Shown here in pieces: positions 46,983-55,030 of a stretch of 64,000 nt of DNA (positions are counted from its first letter, which is position 1; each line of letters opens with the position of its first letter). The DNA comes from Sphingobacteruim zhuxiongii (GTDB lineage Bacteria > Bacteroidota > Bacteroidia > Sphingobacteriales > Sphingobacteriaceae). The notes beneath the pieces are model-generated. The model made no database searches. It was not told the origin of the DNA and saw only the letters and a list, made by a program, of their open reading frames with translations. The stretch spans positions 806,001-870,000 of the forward strand of contig NZ_CP045652.1 of assembly GCF_009557615.1 (NCBI RefSeq). Direction: 5' to 3'. A program made the translations under genes and the position numbers.

Positions 46983-47483
46983 GGTGAGGTATATTTGGGG
47001 TTTTTATTTAAAGAATTTTGATTTTTCGCTTTTCCTTACTTCAACATTAGCGTGTTTTTAACCTAATGTTGCCGCAAAGTTAGGTAAATGTTTGAGAATT
47101 TAAAACAATATATAAACAGCTGTTTTATAAGCTGCTCTTTTAACACGATATCGCAGAAAAAAACAACGGAAATATTGATAAATTCATCCCTTTTCAGTAG
47201 GATTTCCTCGGAATAATTTATGATCAAATGTTGGATACTGTTTGCCTATCCTTCAGACTTGCTTCGGACTTGAGCCCTTTGGTCTTGAATCGCTATCATG
47301 CGAGCTGTGCTTTTTTTTAATAGTGCTATAGCCGAGCGTTGCTATTGCCTAGATTGATGTTAGGTTTCAATGAATAGATTATTGTCTATGTTTTGGTTTA
47401 TAGTTAGTTAACAAAAGGATAACAATAAGCAAACGACCGCGATAATTATATTTGCATTGAAAGATTGTATTGGTTTGGTAGAT
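46983..47483. other. 501-bp gene-free stretch upstream of prs and the sigma gene
   Basis: It holds the divergent promoters of prs and the sigma gene. Near prs an inverted repeat AACATTAG (47043-47050)/CTAATGTT (47063-47070) lies just downstream of the prs -7 box and could be an operator. The middle (about 47120-47430) shows nothing recognisable. Confidence 0.45.
47447..47454 (+). promoter_or_regulatory. -7 element of the truncated sigma gene
   Basis: TATATTTG matches TAnnTTTG. It ends 29 bp before ATG 47484, which argues against the TTG at 47457 as the start. Confidence 0.5.
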
Positions 47484-47937
47484 ATGCTAAATAATAAGCT
47501 AAAGCACACAGAACTTGATGATCAAGCTTTATGGGCTTCCTTTAAAGAGGGAGATCGAATGGCTTTTGAAGCAATTTACAATCGATATATTGGTCAATTG
47601 TATCGTGAAATAGCGAAGCGTATTGCTCATCAAGACGCTGTCGAGGATTTGTTACAGGAGATCTTTCTTACACTTTGGGAACGAAGGACAGTTTACCAAC
47701 CAAAAGGTGACATATATCCCTATCTATTTGGCATGGCAATCAATCGCGTTTTGAATTATTATCGAACGAATAAAAGATTACCGATAATGCTGGAGATTTG
47801 GGAAAATATGCCTGAAGATTTAATGGGATTGGAAGAGCTTTCTTCCGCATTTAAACAGGCGCATACCTTAGAATTAGAACTCCTCTTGGATAAGGCGATC
47901 GCTAATCTTCCTGCGCGAATGAAGGAAGTGTATCATA
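47484..47937 (+). pseudogene. ECF-type RNA polymerase sigma factor, truncated by an IS3 element
   Basis: From ATG 47484 about 151 native residues remain. Sigma region 2 is complete ('FEAIYNRYIGQLYREIAKRI', 'VEDLLQEIFLTLWERR', 'PYLFGMAINRVLNYYR'), binding core polymerase and the -10 element. The reading frame enters the IS at 47938 ('VYHM' then IS-encoded residues) and stops at 47981, so region 4, which reads the -35 element, is missing. No matching 3' part is found beyond the IS. The gene is probably non-functional. In Bacteroidota such sigma genes often pair with FecR and SusC/SusD-type genes; none is here. Confidence 0.88.
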
Positions 47938-47963
47938 TGGAGTTGCTACCTTTAAGTGGAGAC
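47938..47963 (+). repeat. IS3 left terminal inverted repeat
   Basis: Begins TGGAGTTGCTACC and ends AAGTGGAGAC; 21 of 26 positions match the right end. Confidence 0.8.
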
Positions 47964-47999
47964 AGATTTAAAATAAAATAGAATTAAATTTGTTAAGAC

Positions 48000-48281
48000 A
48001 TGGCAAGAATATTTGATGAGTCATTTAAAAAAATGGCAGTAGAGTTGTCCTATCTAAAGGGCTCGGTTTTGGAAGCAGCAAAAGAGTTGAATCTAGATGC
48101 AAGTAGATTAAGTAAATGGCGTGTAGATCCTAGATATAATGGAGGTACACTATTACCAAAGAATGATAAATTAACTCCAGAGGAGCAAGAGATTAGGGAG
48201 TTAAAAAAGCGTTTAAATGAAGCAGAACTAGAAAACGTAATCTTAAAAAAGGCGGTAGCCATCTTTTCCAAGGGCGACTGA
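48000..48281 (+). CDS. IS3-family transposase OrfA (HTH protein)
   Basis: The 93-residue protein has a helix-turn-helix of the transposase_8 family ('EAAKELNLDASRLSKWRVD') that binds the element's ends, and a C-terminal leucine-rich coiled coil ('EQEIRELKKRLNEAELENVI'). Near its 3' end A-AAA-AAG (48245-48251) lies in phase, the usual -1 slippery signal of IS3 elements, allowing fusion to OrfB, which is in the -1 frame. Confidence 0.94.
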   Translation: MARIFDESFKKMAVELSYLKGSVLEAAKELNLDASRLSKWRVDPRYNGGTLLPKNDKLTPEEQEIRELKKRLNEAELENVILKKAVAIFSKGD

Positions 48282-48307
48282 GAAAATATGAGTTCATAAA
48301 ATCGCAT

Positions 48308-49162
48308 ATGAACCTATTCGCAGTTGAAAAGATGTGCAAGATTATAAATACAAGCAGAAGTTCGTTTTACAAATGGATTTCTAGACCAAAAAGCAACAGA
48401 GATAAGAGAACAGAGGAATTATCTATACTGGTAAAACAAGCACATCAGGACAGTGACCAAATATACGGCAGTCCTCGAATTACTTTAGAACTGAATAAGA
48501 AAAATCATAAAATATCACGTTCTTATGTCGCCAGATTGATGAGAAAATTGAATCTAAGAAGCAAGATTCGGAAGAAATTTAAGATAACGACAGATTCCAA
48601 CCACAGTTTTCAACTTGCTGAGAATCTCCTTGGAAGAAATTTCTTTACAGATGGCCTATCGCAAAAATGGGTTGGTGATATTACCTACATCAAGACTGGA
48701 TCAGGATGGCTGTATCTTACTACTGTTATCGACCTTGCCGATAGAAAAATCATAGGTTGGTCGTTCAGTAATGACATGACGGCAGAGCATACAACTTTAA
48801 AAGCACTTAAAATGGCTATTGCACAAAGGAATGTAAAACAGGGTCTGATTTTCCACTCAGATAGAGGTGCTCAATATGCATGCAACGAGTTTAAGTCTTT
48901 CTTAGGAAAAAATGAAATTATCCAAAGTATGAGCAGGAAAGGTAATTGTTGGGATAACGCAGTCGCGGAAAGCTTCTTCAAAACACTAAAATGTGAATTA
49001 GTTTATCACAGAAAATTTGCAAACAGGGAAGCTGCGAGATTAGAAATCTTTAGATACATCGAAGGATTTTACCATCAAAAAAGAATCCATTCTGGATTAG
49101 GTAATAAAACACCAAATGAAATGGAAAAATTTTATAAATCAACTAGTTTATTAGTGGCATAA
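48308..49162 (+). CDS. IS3-family transposase OrfB (DDE integrase domain)
   Basis: The 284-residue protein has the rve integrase core with the full DDE triad: Asp in 'KWVGDITYIKTG', Asp in 'IFHSDRGAQYAC' and Glu in 'WDNAVAESFFKTLKCE'. An N-terminal HTH_21 region ('YGSPRITLELNKKN') precedes it. The -1 frame stays open upstream of the ATG back to the slippery site, so an OrfAB fusion is likely the active transposase. The gene appears intact. Confidence 0.95.
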   Translation: MNLFAVEKMCKIINTSRSSFYKWISRPKSNRDKRTEELSILVKQAHQDSDQIYGSPRITLELNKKNHKISRSYVARLMRKLNLRSKIRKKFKITTDSNHSFQLAENLLGRNFFTDGLSQKWVGDITYIKTGSGWLYLTTVIDLADRKIIGWSFSNDMTAEHTTLKALKMAIAQRNVKQGLIFHSDRGAQYACNEFKSFLGKNEIIQSMSRKGNCWDNAVAESFFKTLKCELVYHRKFANREAARLEIFRYIEGFYHQKRIHSGLGNKTPNEMEKFYKSTSLLVA

Positions 49163-49165
49163 AAA

Positions 49166-49191
49166 GTCTCCACTTTTAAGTTGCAATTCCA
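49166..49191 (-). repeat. IS3 right terminal inverted repeat
   Basis: Read on the minus strand it begins TGGAATTGCAAC and ends AAGTGGAGAC, matching the left repeat at 21 of 26 positions. Confidence 0.8.
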
Positions 49192-49635
49192 CCGGAATTG
49201 TTGCCAAATGGTGATACGCTCAAACAGCTGTTGGCTAGATCCAGACACCTATTGTTCAAGCATCCAAGCCGATGGTCGGAAAGCCAGAAACATCGTGCTG
49301 AATTATTATTCCTGCGGTTCTCCAAGCTAAAACAGGCTTATGATCTTGGAATTGCCTTAGGGGACATCTTCAACAAATGCAAGGACAAAAAGGTAGCATT
49401 TACCAAACTAGGCCTATGGCACAATCAGGTTGAGAATGCGGGTATTGCTTCCTTTGAGAGCGTGGCAAAATCCATTGCAGCGCATCATCAATACATCCTA
49501 CACTACTTCGACAATAGAAGTACCAATGCTTCCGCAGAATCCTTCAATGCAAAACTCAAAGCTTTCAGAAGCGTCTTCCGTGGCGTAAGGGACACAACAT
49601 TCTTCCTGTACAGAGTGATGAAATTGTATGCTTAA
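49192..49635 (+). pseudogene. C-terminal remnant of an ISL3-type DDE transposase
   Basis: About 147 residues from the IS3 boundary to the stop. The last part resembles the DDE_Tnp_ISL3 family: 'KLKQAYDLGIALGDIFNKC', 'NQVENAGIASFESVAKSI', 'NRSTNASAESFNAKLKAFR', 'RGVRDTTFFLYRVMKLYA', including the final Glu of the catalytic set ('SAESFN'). The N-terminal two thirds are missing. The TTG at 49198 is only a chance start. An older ISL3-type element was therefore cut by or next to the IS3 insertion. Confidence 0.85.
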
Positions 49636-49706
49636 AAATCTTTACCCCCCAAACTTTCGGTATGATCCCTGGTTCATATGATTAATATTTTAGCATAAAT
49701 AAGAAT

Positions 49707-49744
49707 AAAGAAAAAGGACTGAATTTCTTCAGTCCTTTTTCTTT
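49707..49744. terminator. Bidirectional terminator before tRNA-Gln
   Basis: AAAGAAAAAGGACTGAA (49707-49723) pairs exactly with TTCAGTCCTTTTTCTTT (49728-49744), loop TTTC. It would end the tRNA-Gln transcript on the minus strand. Confidence 0.88.
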
Positions 49745-49752
49745 TTGGAGAG

Positions 49753-49823
49753 TTGCCCAACCTGGATTCGAACCAAGACAAACGGCACCAAAAACCGTCG
49801 TACTACCTTTATACTATTGGGCA
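49753..49823 (-). tRNA. tRNA-Gln (TTG)
   Basis: A 71-nt cloverleaf on the minus strand: acceptor TGCCCAA/TTGGGCA, anticodon stem ACGGT/GCCGT around TTTTGGT giving TTG, and T-arm with GGTTCGAATCC. It stands alone, with a terminator just downstream. Confidence 0.96.
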
Positions 49824-50081
49824 ATCTTTCAGTTTGTCTTCAGGTTTGTTCCCTTTTGACGATGCAAATATACGTCGAGTTTTCGATTCTGCAAATAAAA
49901 AATACGCTTTATCATTAAATATACTGATTTTCAGTCAAATATTTTTTCAATGAATCTTGCTCTAGGTCTTCCGTTAAGGCTTCACGCGAAAATTGCCATG
50001 TTAAAAACGAAACTATTTGTTTGAATGTACTCAGGAATCCTTATTTTCGAAGCAGATTTTTAGACAACCTTATCATTTAGT

Positions 50082-53000
50082 ATGAACTATACGAAACTCA
50101 ATAATCTGTTGGGATGGGCCTGTGGTATTTTAGCAACCCTGGTTTATGTGTTAACGGCGGAGAAAACCACGAGTTGGTGGGATACTGGTGAATTTATTGC
50201 ATCAGCTTATAAGATGCAAATCGTTCACCAACCTGGAGCTCCATTATTCTTAATGATTCAAAACGTGTTCTCTAACCTAGCAATGGGGGATAAGACACAA
50301 ATTGCTTATTGGATGAATATTGGATCTGCTGTATGTAGCGGTATGACCATTTTGTTTTTATTTTGGACAATCACGGCATTGGCGCGTAAGGCCTATGTGA
50401 AATATTCGCGAACAGAAGAAGTGTCACAAGCAGCTTTGATTAATATCATGGGCGCTGGTTTAGTTGGGGCATTAGCTTATACGTTTTCAGATACGTTTTG
50501 GTTCTCAGCTGTCGAGTCTGAAGTATATGCCATGTCGTCTTTATGTACGGCTGTCGTTTTTTGGGCGATTCTGAAGTGGGAAGTTCGTGCTGATGAAGCG
50601 GGGGCGGATAAATGGTTATTATTAATTGCTTATGTAATGGGTTTATCGATTGGCGTTCACTTATTGAACCTTTTGGTAATTCCAGCAATTGCTCTGGTGA
50701 TTTATTTCCGTCGTGCTGAAAAAGTAACCTCTAGTGGAGTGGTCAAAGCATTAGCGATTGGCGTAGTGATTCTTGGACTTGTTCTTTGGGGCATCATTCA
50801 GTTTCTAATTAAGTTTGCCGCTTATACCGATTTATTCTTTGTGAATACGCTAGGATTAGGATTCGGAACAGGCGTTACCTTCTTTGCTCTCTTAATTGTA
50901 GGCGGATTAGTGTTTGGACTTTGGTACTCCATTAAGAAGATTAAACCTCTTTTAAATATTACATTATTAAGTGTTGCTTTTATCATTTTCGGATATAGCT
51001 CATTTTCGATGATTCTAATTCGTGCGAAAGCCAATCCTACACTGAATAACTCAGATCCTGACAACGCTTTTGCATTCTTAAGTTATCTAAACCGTGAGCA
51101 GTATGGCGATGAGCCGCTGATTAGTGGTCGTTATTTTGATGCAAAGCCAACTGATATCTTTGAAACAGGAAATGTTTACCGCAAGGATGGAAATAAGTAT
51201 GTCGTAGCGAAGAAGAAATACGATTATACATTTGATCATACGACTTTATTTCCACGTGTTTATTCCGATAAGCATGAGAGTTTTTACCGAGATTGGTTAA
51301 ATATGGGTGCAGGTGATAAACCAGCAATGGGGAACAACTTGAATTTCTTCTTTACCTATCAAATAGGCCATATGTACAGTCGTTATTTCATGTGGAACTT
51401 TGTTGGGCGTCAGAATGATCAACAAGGACATGGATCTTTTACCGAAGGGAACTGGATTTCAGGGATTAAACCGATTGATAATATTCGTTTAGGCGGACAA
51501 AATGTGTTGCCGACCAGCGAAAAAGAAAATGCAGGTCGCAATACTTATTTCTTCCTACCATTGATTTTAGGCGTATTAGGCGCATTATGGCAGTTTAAGA
51601 AACAGAATAGAGATGCTGCGGTTGTGGCGCTACTATTCTTCTTTACGGGTTTAGCTATTGTACTCTACTTGAATCAGACACCGATGCAACCACGCGAGCG
51701 TGATTACGCTTATGTTGGTTCGTTTTACGCGTTTTGTATCTGGGTCGGATTGGGCGTCATATGGATTGCTGAAAAACTAAGTGGCAAAATCAATGCAAAG
51801 AATGCGGCAATTGGCGCAACAGCCGTTTCATTCTTAGCAGGACCTGTGTTACTCGCTAGCCAAAACTGGGATGATCATGATCGCTCAGAGAAATCTTTAG
51901 CGCGTGATATGGCGAAGAATTACTTAGAATCTTGTGCACCAAACGCTATCCTGTTTAGTTATGGTGATAACGATACTTACCCACTTTGGTATGTGCAAGA
52001 GGTGGAAGGATTCCGTCCGGATGTACGTGTCGTAAACCTAAGTTTATTAAGTGCCGATTGGTACATGAAGCAAATGATGCATAAGGTGAATGAAGCAGAT
52101 GCATTGCCGATTAATATCGATCCTGAGAAAATAAAAGATGGTGTTCGTGATGTGATTTACTATAATGATTTCAACGTTCCTGAACATATCGAGATTAAGA
52201 CTTTGTTGGATATTATGCTATCAGATAATCAACAAAACATGGTGCAGCTACAAAGCGGTGAATATGCAAACGTTCTGCCGACTAAAAAGATGCAATATAC
52301 CGTAGATAAGGCTTCTGTAATTGCAAATAAAGTTGTTCCTAAGGAATGGGAAGATGCAATTGTTGATACGATGAAATGGAACTATAGCATGGGTATTGTA
52401 AGCCGTGCGGAATTATCCATATTATCGATCTTAGCAAATAACAACTGGAAGCGACCAATTTACTTTACGACGACAACGCCAGATGAAAATATGATTGGCT
52501 TGAATAAGTATATGGTTTCTGAAGGCTTTGCGATGCGTCTAATGCCTGTTGCTTTAGCAGCGGATTCAGCAAGCAATAATGAGCCTATCTCTGATGTAGA
52601 GGGTACTTACAACAATATTGTTAATAAATTCCAATGGGGTAACATTTCGAAATCTAATTACTTAGATCCAGACTCTTACCGCTATATCTCTATGTACGTT
52701 GGTTCGTTATTTGGTGAAACCGCACAGAATTTAATCGCAATGGGTAAGACAACCGAAGCGAAGAAATTAGTGCTAAACGCTTATGATAATATGCCGAAAC
52801 GTATTTACCAAATGGCAGAAGTATTCAGTTACGCGAGTTTAATTGATGCCATGTATAAGGTTGGTGAGAAAGACAAGGCAAATGAGATTGCGAAACGTAA
52901 TTTGCAGTTCTTACGCGAGAATATGGCATACTATTCAGCGATAGCCGAAACTAAACCAAATTTAGAATATAGAAATATGCGATTTGGGCTTGCTTCGATT

Positions 53001-53102
53001 CAAAACTACCAACGTGTTTTAACGGATGCCAATCAGAAAGAGTTGTTGGATGAGGTGAACAAGATTTTCGAAGTTTACCGACCACTATTCGAAGGGAATT
53101 AA
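50082..53102 (+). CDS. DUF2723 multi-pass membrane protein, probable GT-C-type glycosyltransferase
   Basis: The 1006-residue protein has an N-terminal membrane half of about 10-12 helices and a soluble C-terminal half. Near residue 32 'SWWDTGEFIASAYKMQIVHQ' carries the acidic DTGE motif of DUF2723 proteins, which resembles the catalytic loop of protein O-mannosyltransferases. The C-terminal part ends with helical-repeat-like segments ('TEAKKLVLNAYDNMPKRIY'). DUF2723 is widespread in Bacteroidota and thought to act in glycosylation in the envelope; the acceptor is unknown. It is a single gene with its own terminator. Confidence 0.85.
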   Translation: MNYTKLNNLLGWACGILATLVYVLTAEKTTSWWDTGEFIASAYKMQIVHQPGAPLFLMIQNVFSNLAMGDKTQIAYWMNIGSAVCSGMTILFLFWTITALARKAYVKYSRTEEVSQAALINIMGAGLVGALAYTFSDTFWFSAVESEVYAMSSLCTAVVFWAILKWEVRADEAGADKWLLLIAYVMGLSIGVHLLNLLVIPAIALVIYFRRAEKVTSSGVVKALAIGVVILGLVLWGIIQFLIKFAAYTDLFFVNTLGLGFGTGVTFFALLIVGGLVFGLWYSIKKIKPLLNITLLSVAFIIFGYSSFSMILIRAKANPTLNNSDPDNAFAFLSYLNREQYGDEPLISGRYFDAKPTDIFETGNVYRKDGNKYVVAKKKYDYTFDHTTLFPRVYSDKHESFYRDWLNMGAGDKPAMGNNLNFFFTYQIGHMYSRYFMWNFVGRQNDQQGHGSFTEGNWISGIKPIDNIRLGGQNVLPTSEKENAGRNTYFFLPLILGVLGALWQFKKQNRDAAVVALLFFFTGLAIVLYLNQTPMQPRERDYAYVGSFYAFCIWVGLGVIWIAEKLSGKINAKNAAIGATAVSFLAGPVLLASQNWDDHDRSEKSLARDMAKNYLESCAPNAILFSYGDNDTYPLWYVQEVEGFRPDVRVVNLSLLSADWYMKQMMHKVNEADALPINIDPEKIKDGVRDVIYYNDFNVPEHIEIKTLLDIMLSDNQQNMVQLQSGEYANVLPTKKMQYTVDKASVIANKVVPKEWEDAIVDTMKWNYSMGIVSRAELSILSILANNNWKRPIYFTTTTPDENMIGLNKYMVSEGFAMRLMPVALAADSASNNEPISDVEGTYNNIVNKFQWGNISKSNYLDPDSYRYISMYVGSLFGETAQNLIAMGKTTEAKKLVLNAYDNMPKRIYQMAEVFSYASLIDAMYKVGEKDKANEIAKRNLQFLRENMAYYSAIAETKPNLEYRNMRFGLASIQNYQRVLTDANQKELLDEVNKIFEVYRPLFEGN

Positions 53103-53112
53103 ATATTTGATA

Positions 53113-53145
53113 AAAAGCAGCTTAAATTATAAGCTGCTTTTTTTA
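53113..53145 (+). terminator. Terminator after the DUF2723 gene
   Basis: AAAAAGCAGCTTA (53113-53125) pairs exactly with TAAGCTGCTTTTT (53131-53143), loop AATTA, T-run. Confidence 0.92.
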
Positions 53146-53192
53146 TGCATTAACTTCAGGCATGTTGATTACGATTTTTGGAAAAAATGCCT

Positions 53193-53200
53193 TAAGTTTG
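53193..53200 (+). promoter_or_regulatory. -7 element for pyrR-pyrB
   Basis: TAAGTTTG matches TAnnTTTG and ends only 17 bp before the pyrR start, so the leader is very short and leaves no room for a PyrR-type attenuator. Confidence 0.45.
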
Positions 53201-53217
53201 CCTAAATAAATCCATAA

Positions 53218-53763
53218 ATGAAACAATCGATATTATTAGATGGACCCAAGTTTCAGATTACGCTCAAGCGATTGTCTCAACAATTAATTGAAAATCATGG
53301 GGATTTCAGTAATGCCGTAATCATTGGTATTCAACCGCGCGGAACCTATTTGGCAAAACGCTTGATTCAGGAGATTAAGGAAATGACTGGAATTGAAGTG
53401 CCGCTAGGTATCTTGGACATTACCTTTTACCGCGATGATTTCCGTATGAAAGGTCAGTCGCCGTTATTGGCAAATAGTACACTAATTGATTTTATCGTAG
53501 ACGACAAAGATATCATCTTCGTCGATGATGTACTTTGGACTGGACGAACTATTCGATCGGCAATGGATGCCATTCAGGCATTCGGGAGGGCCAAGTGTAT
53601 AGAATTAATGGTGTTAGTTGATCGTCGATTCTCTCGACAAATCCCTATTCAACCAGATTATATCGGGATTCAAGTCGATTCTATCGATTCTCAGAAGGTT
53701 ATTGTAAGCTGGAAAGAAGTCGATGAGAACGATAGCATTGTGCTGATCACCGAAAAGAAATAA
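53218..53763 (+). CDS. pyrR: PyrR: uracil phosphoribosyltransferase / pyrimidine operon regulator
   Basis: The 181-residue protein has the type I phosphoribosyltransferase fold with the PRPP loop 'DIIFVDDVLWTGRTIRSAMD', plus family segments 'VIIGIQPRGTYLAKRL' and 'PLGILDITFYRDDF'. In Gram-positives PyrR also binds pyr mRNA; the short leader here gives no sign of that. It lies 28 bp before pyrB in the same operon. Confidence 0.95.
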   Translation: MKQSILLDGPKFQITLKRLSQQLIENHGDFSNAVIIGIQPRGTYLAKRLIQEIKEMTGIEVPLGILDITFYRDDFRMKGQSPLLANSTLIDFIVDDKDIIFVDDVLWTGRTIRSAMDAIQAFGRAKCIELMVLVDRRFSRQIPIQPDYIGIQVDSIDSQKVIVSWKEVDENDSIVLITEKK

Positions 53764-53791
53764 TGATTTTTTATTGTTTAACATTTAACAA

Positions 53792-54730
53792 ATGTCAACT
53801 TCCGAACAACTTAGTACCCGCCATCTATTAGGTATAAAGGATTTAAATAGTAACGATATTCAATTGATTTTGGATACCGCTGCAAACTTCAAAGATGTCT
53901 TAAATCGCCCGATTAAAAAGGTGCCTTCCTTAAGAGACATCACAATCGCGAATGTGTTTTTCGAAAATTCAACACGTACAAGATTATCATTTGAACTAGC
54001 CGAGAAGCGTCTTTCCGCTGATATCGTCAATTTTGCTGCCTCTTCTTCCTCTGTGAGTAAAGGGGAGACCTTGATTGATACAGTGAATAATATCCTAGCA
54101 ATGAAAGTGGATATGATTGTTATGCGACATCCATATGCAGGTGCTGGGGTGTTTCTAAGCAAACATGTGAATGCTCAGATTGTCAATGCTGGTGATGGTG
54201 CTCATGAACATCCAACTCAAGCGTTATTGGATTCATTCTCTATTCACGAGCGTTTAGGCGATGTTGCAGGTAAGAAAGTAGCAATCATCGGGGATGTGCT
54301 TCACTCCAGAGTTGCTCTGTCAAATATTCTTTGTCTGCAAAAACAAGGTGCAGAAGTCATGGTTTGTGGCCCTACGACGCTTATTCCGAAATATATAGGC
54401 TCATTGGGTGTCAAAGTTGAGCATGATTTGATGAAGGCCTTAAACTGGTGTGATGTTGCAAATATGCTCCGTATACAGTTAGAACGTCAGGATATCGCTT
54501 ACTTCCCGTCTTTGAGGGAATATTCGATGTTGTATGGTTTGAATAAAGAGATCTTAGATTCGCTAAATAAAGAAATTGTAATTATGCACCCAGGTCCTAT
54601 CAACCGAGGTGTCGAGATTACTTCCGATGTTGCTGATAGCAGTCATTCCATCATACTTGATCAAGTTGAAAATGGGGTTGCTGTTCGTATGGCTGTCTTG
54701 TATTTATTGGCCGGTCAACGCGGTAGTTAA
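53792..54730 (+). CDS. pyrB: Aspartate carbamoyltransferase catalytic subunit
   Basis: Joins carbamoyl phosphate and aspartate in pyrimidine synthesis. The 312-residue length fits. Carbamoyl phosphate is bound by 'FENSTRTRLSFELAEKRL' and the 'HEHPTQALLD' segment; aspartate by residues around 'LRIQLERQ' and 'HPGPINRGVEI'. No regulatory pyrI gene follows, so control through PyrR or a class without PyrI is likely. Confidence 0.97.
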   Translation: MSTSEQLSTRHLLGIKDLNSNDIQLILDTAANFKDVLNRPIKKVPSLRDITIANVFFENSTRTRLSFELAEKRLSADIVNFAASSSSVSKGETLIDTVNNILAMKVDMIVMRHPYAGAGVFLSKHVNAQIVNAGDGAHEHPTQALLDSFSIHERLGDVAGKKVAIIGDVLHSRVALSNILCLQKQGAEVMVCGPTTLIPKYIGSLGVKVEHDLMKALNWCDVANMLRIQLERQDIAYFPSLREYSMLYGLNKEILDSLNKEIVIMHPGPINRGVEITSDVADSSHSIILDQVENGVAVRMAVLYLLAGQRGS

Positions 54731-54757
54731 AACCGATATTGTCTAATTCCAATACAA

Positions 54758-54787
54758 CGAAGGGCTGTCGATTAAGACGGCCCTTCG
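54758..54787 (+). terminator. Terminator after pyrB
   Basis: CGAAGGGC (54758-54765) pairs with GCCCTTCG (54780-54787), with partial pairing inside (GTC/GAC). The T-run is short. The rest of the 300-bp gap has several GTTAAC-like words but no clear promoter. Confidence 0.75.
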
Positions 54788-55030
54788 CTGTTTAATATAT
54801 TACATAGAATCTTCATATGTGGGTAACATTCCTTGTTGTATTTTTAGGATATCATTAATGTTAAACATTGTTAAAATACTGTGGTTATTAACAGGTGTTA
54901 ACAACTTTTGAGGAAAACATTCAAGTTATCTTTTAATTTCGTAGGTTGAAGATATTGTATCACAAAGCCAAGGTTTTTGAGACAATGTTTTGTTATTGGA
55001 AAGCATTCATTAAATAGGAGTAATCATCGT

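Larger units (their letters stand above)
47938..49191 (+). mobile_element. Complete IS3-family insertion sequence
   Basis: About 1254 bp with two genes and imperfect terminal inverted repeats: 26 bp at 47938-47963 and 49166-49191 share 21 positions, both starting TGGA and containing AAGTGGAGAC. The 3-bp flanks (ATA and CCG) do not match, so there is no target duplication. It sits between a sigma-gene fragment and an ISL3-type transposase fragment. Confidence 0.88.

Noticed and set aside
47457-47483. TTG start for the sigma gene
   Set aside because: It lies at the expected transcription start just behind the -7 box; ATG 47484 fits better.
49753-49953. Plus-strand open frame starting in tRNA-Gln
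   Set aside because: Its first third is the tRNA-Gln gene read on the wrong strand and the rest has no protein-like features.
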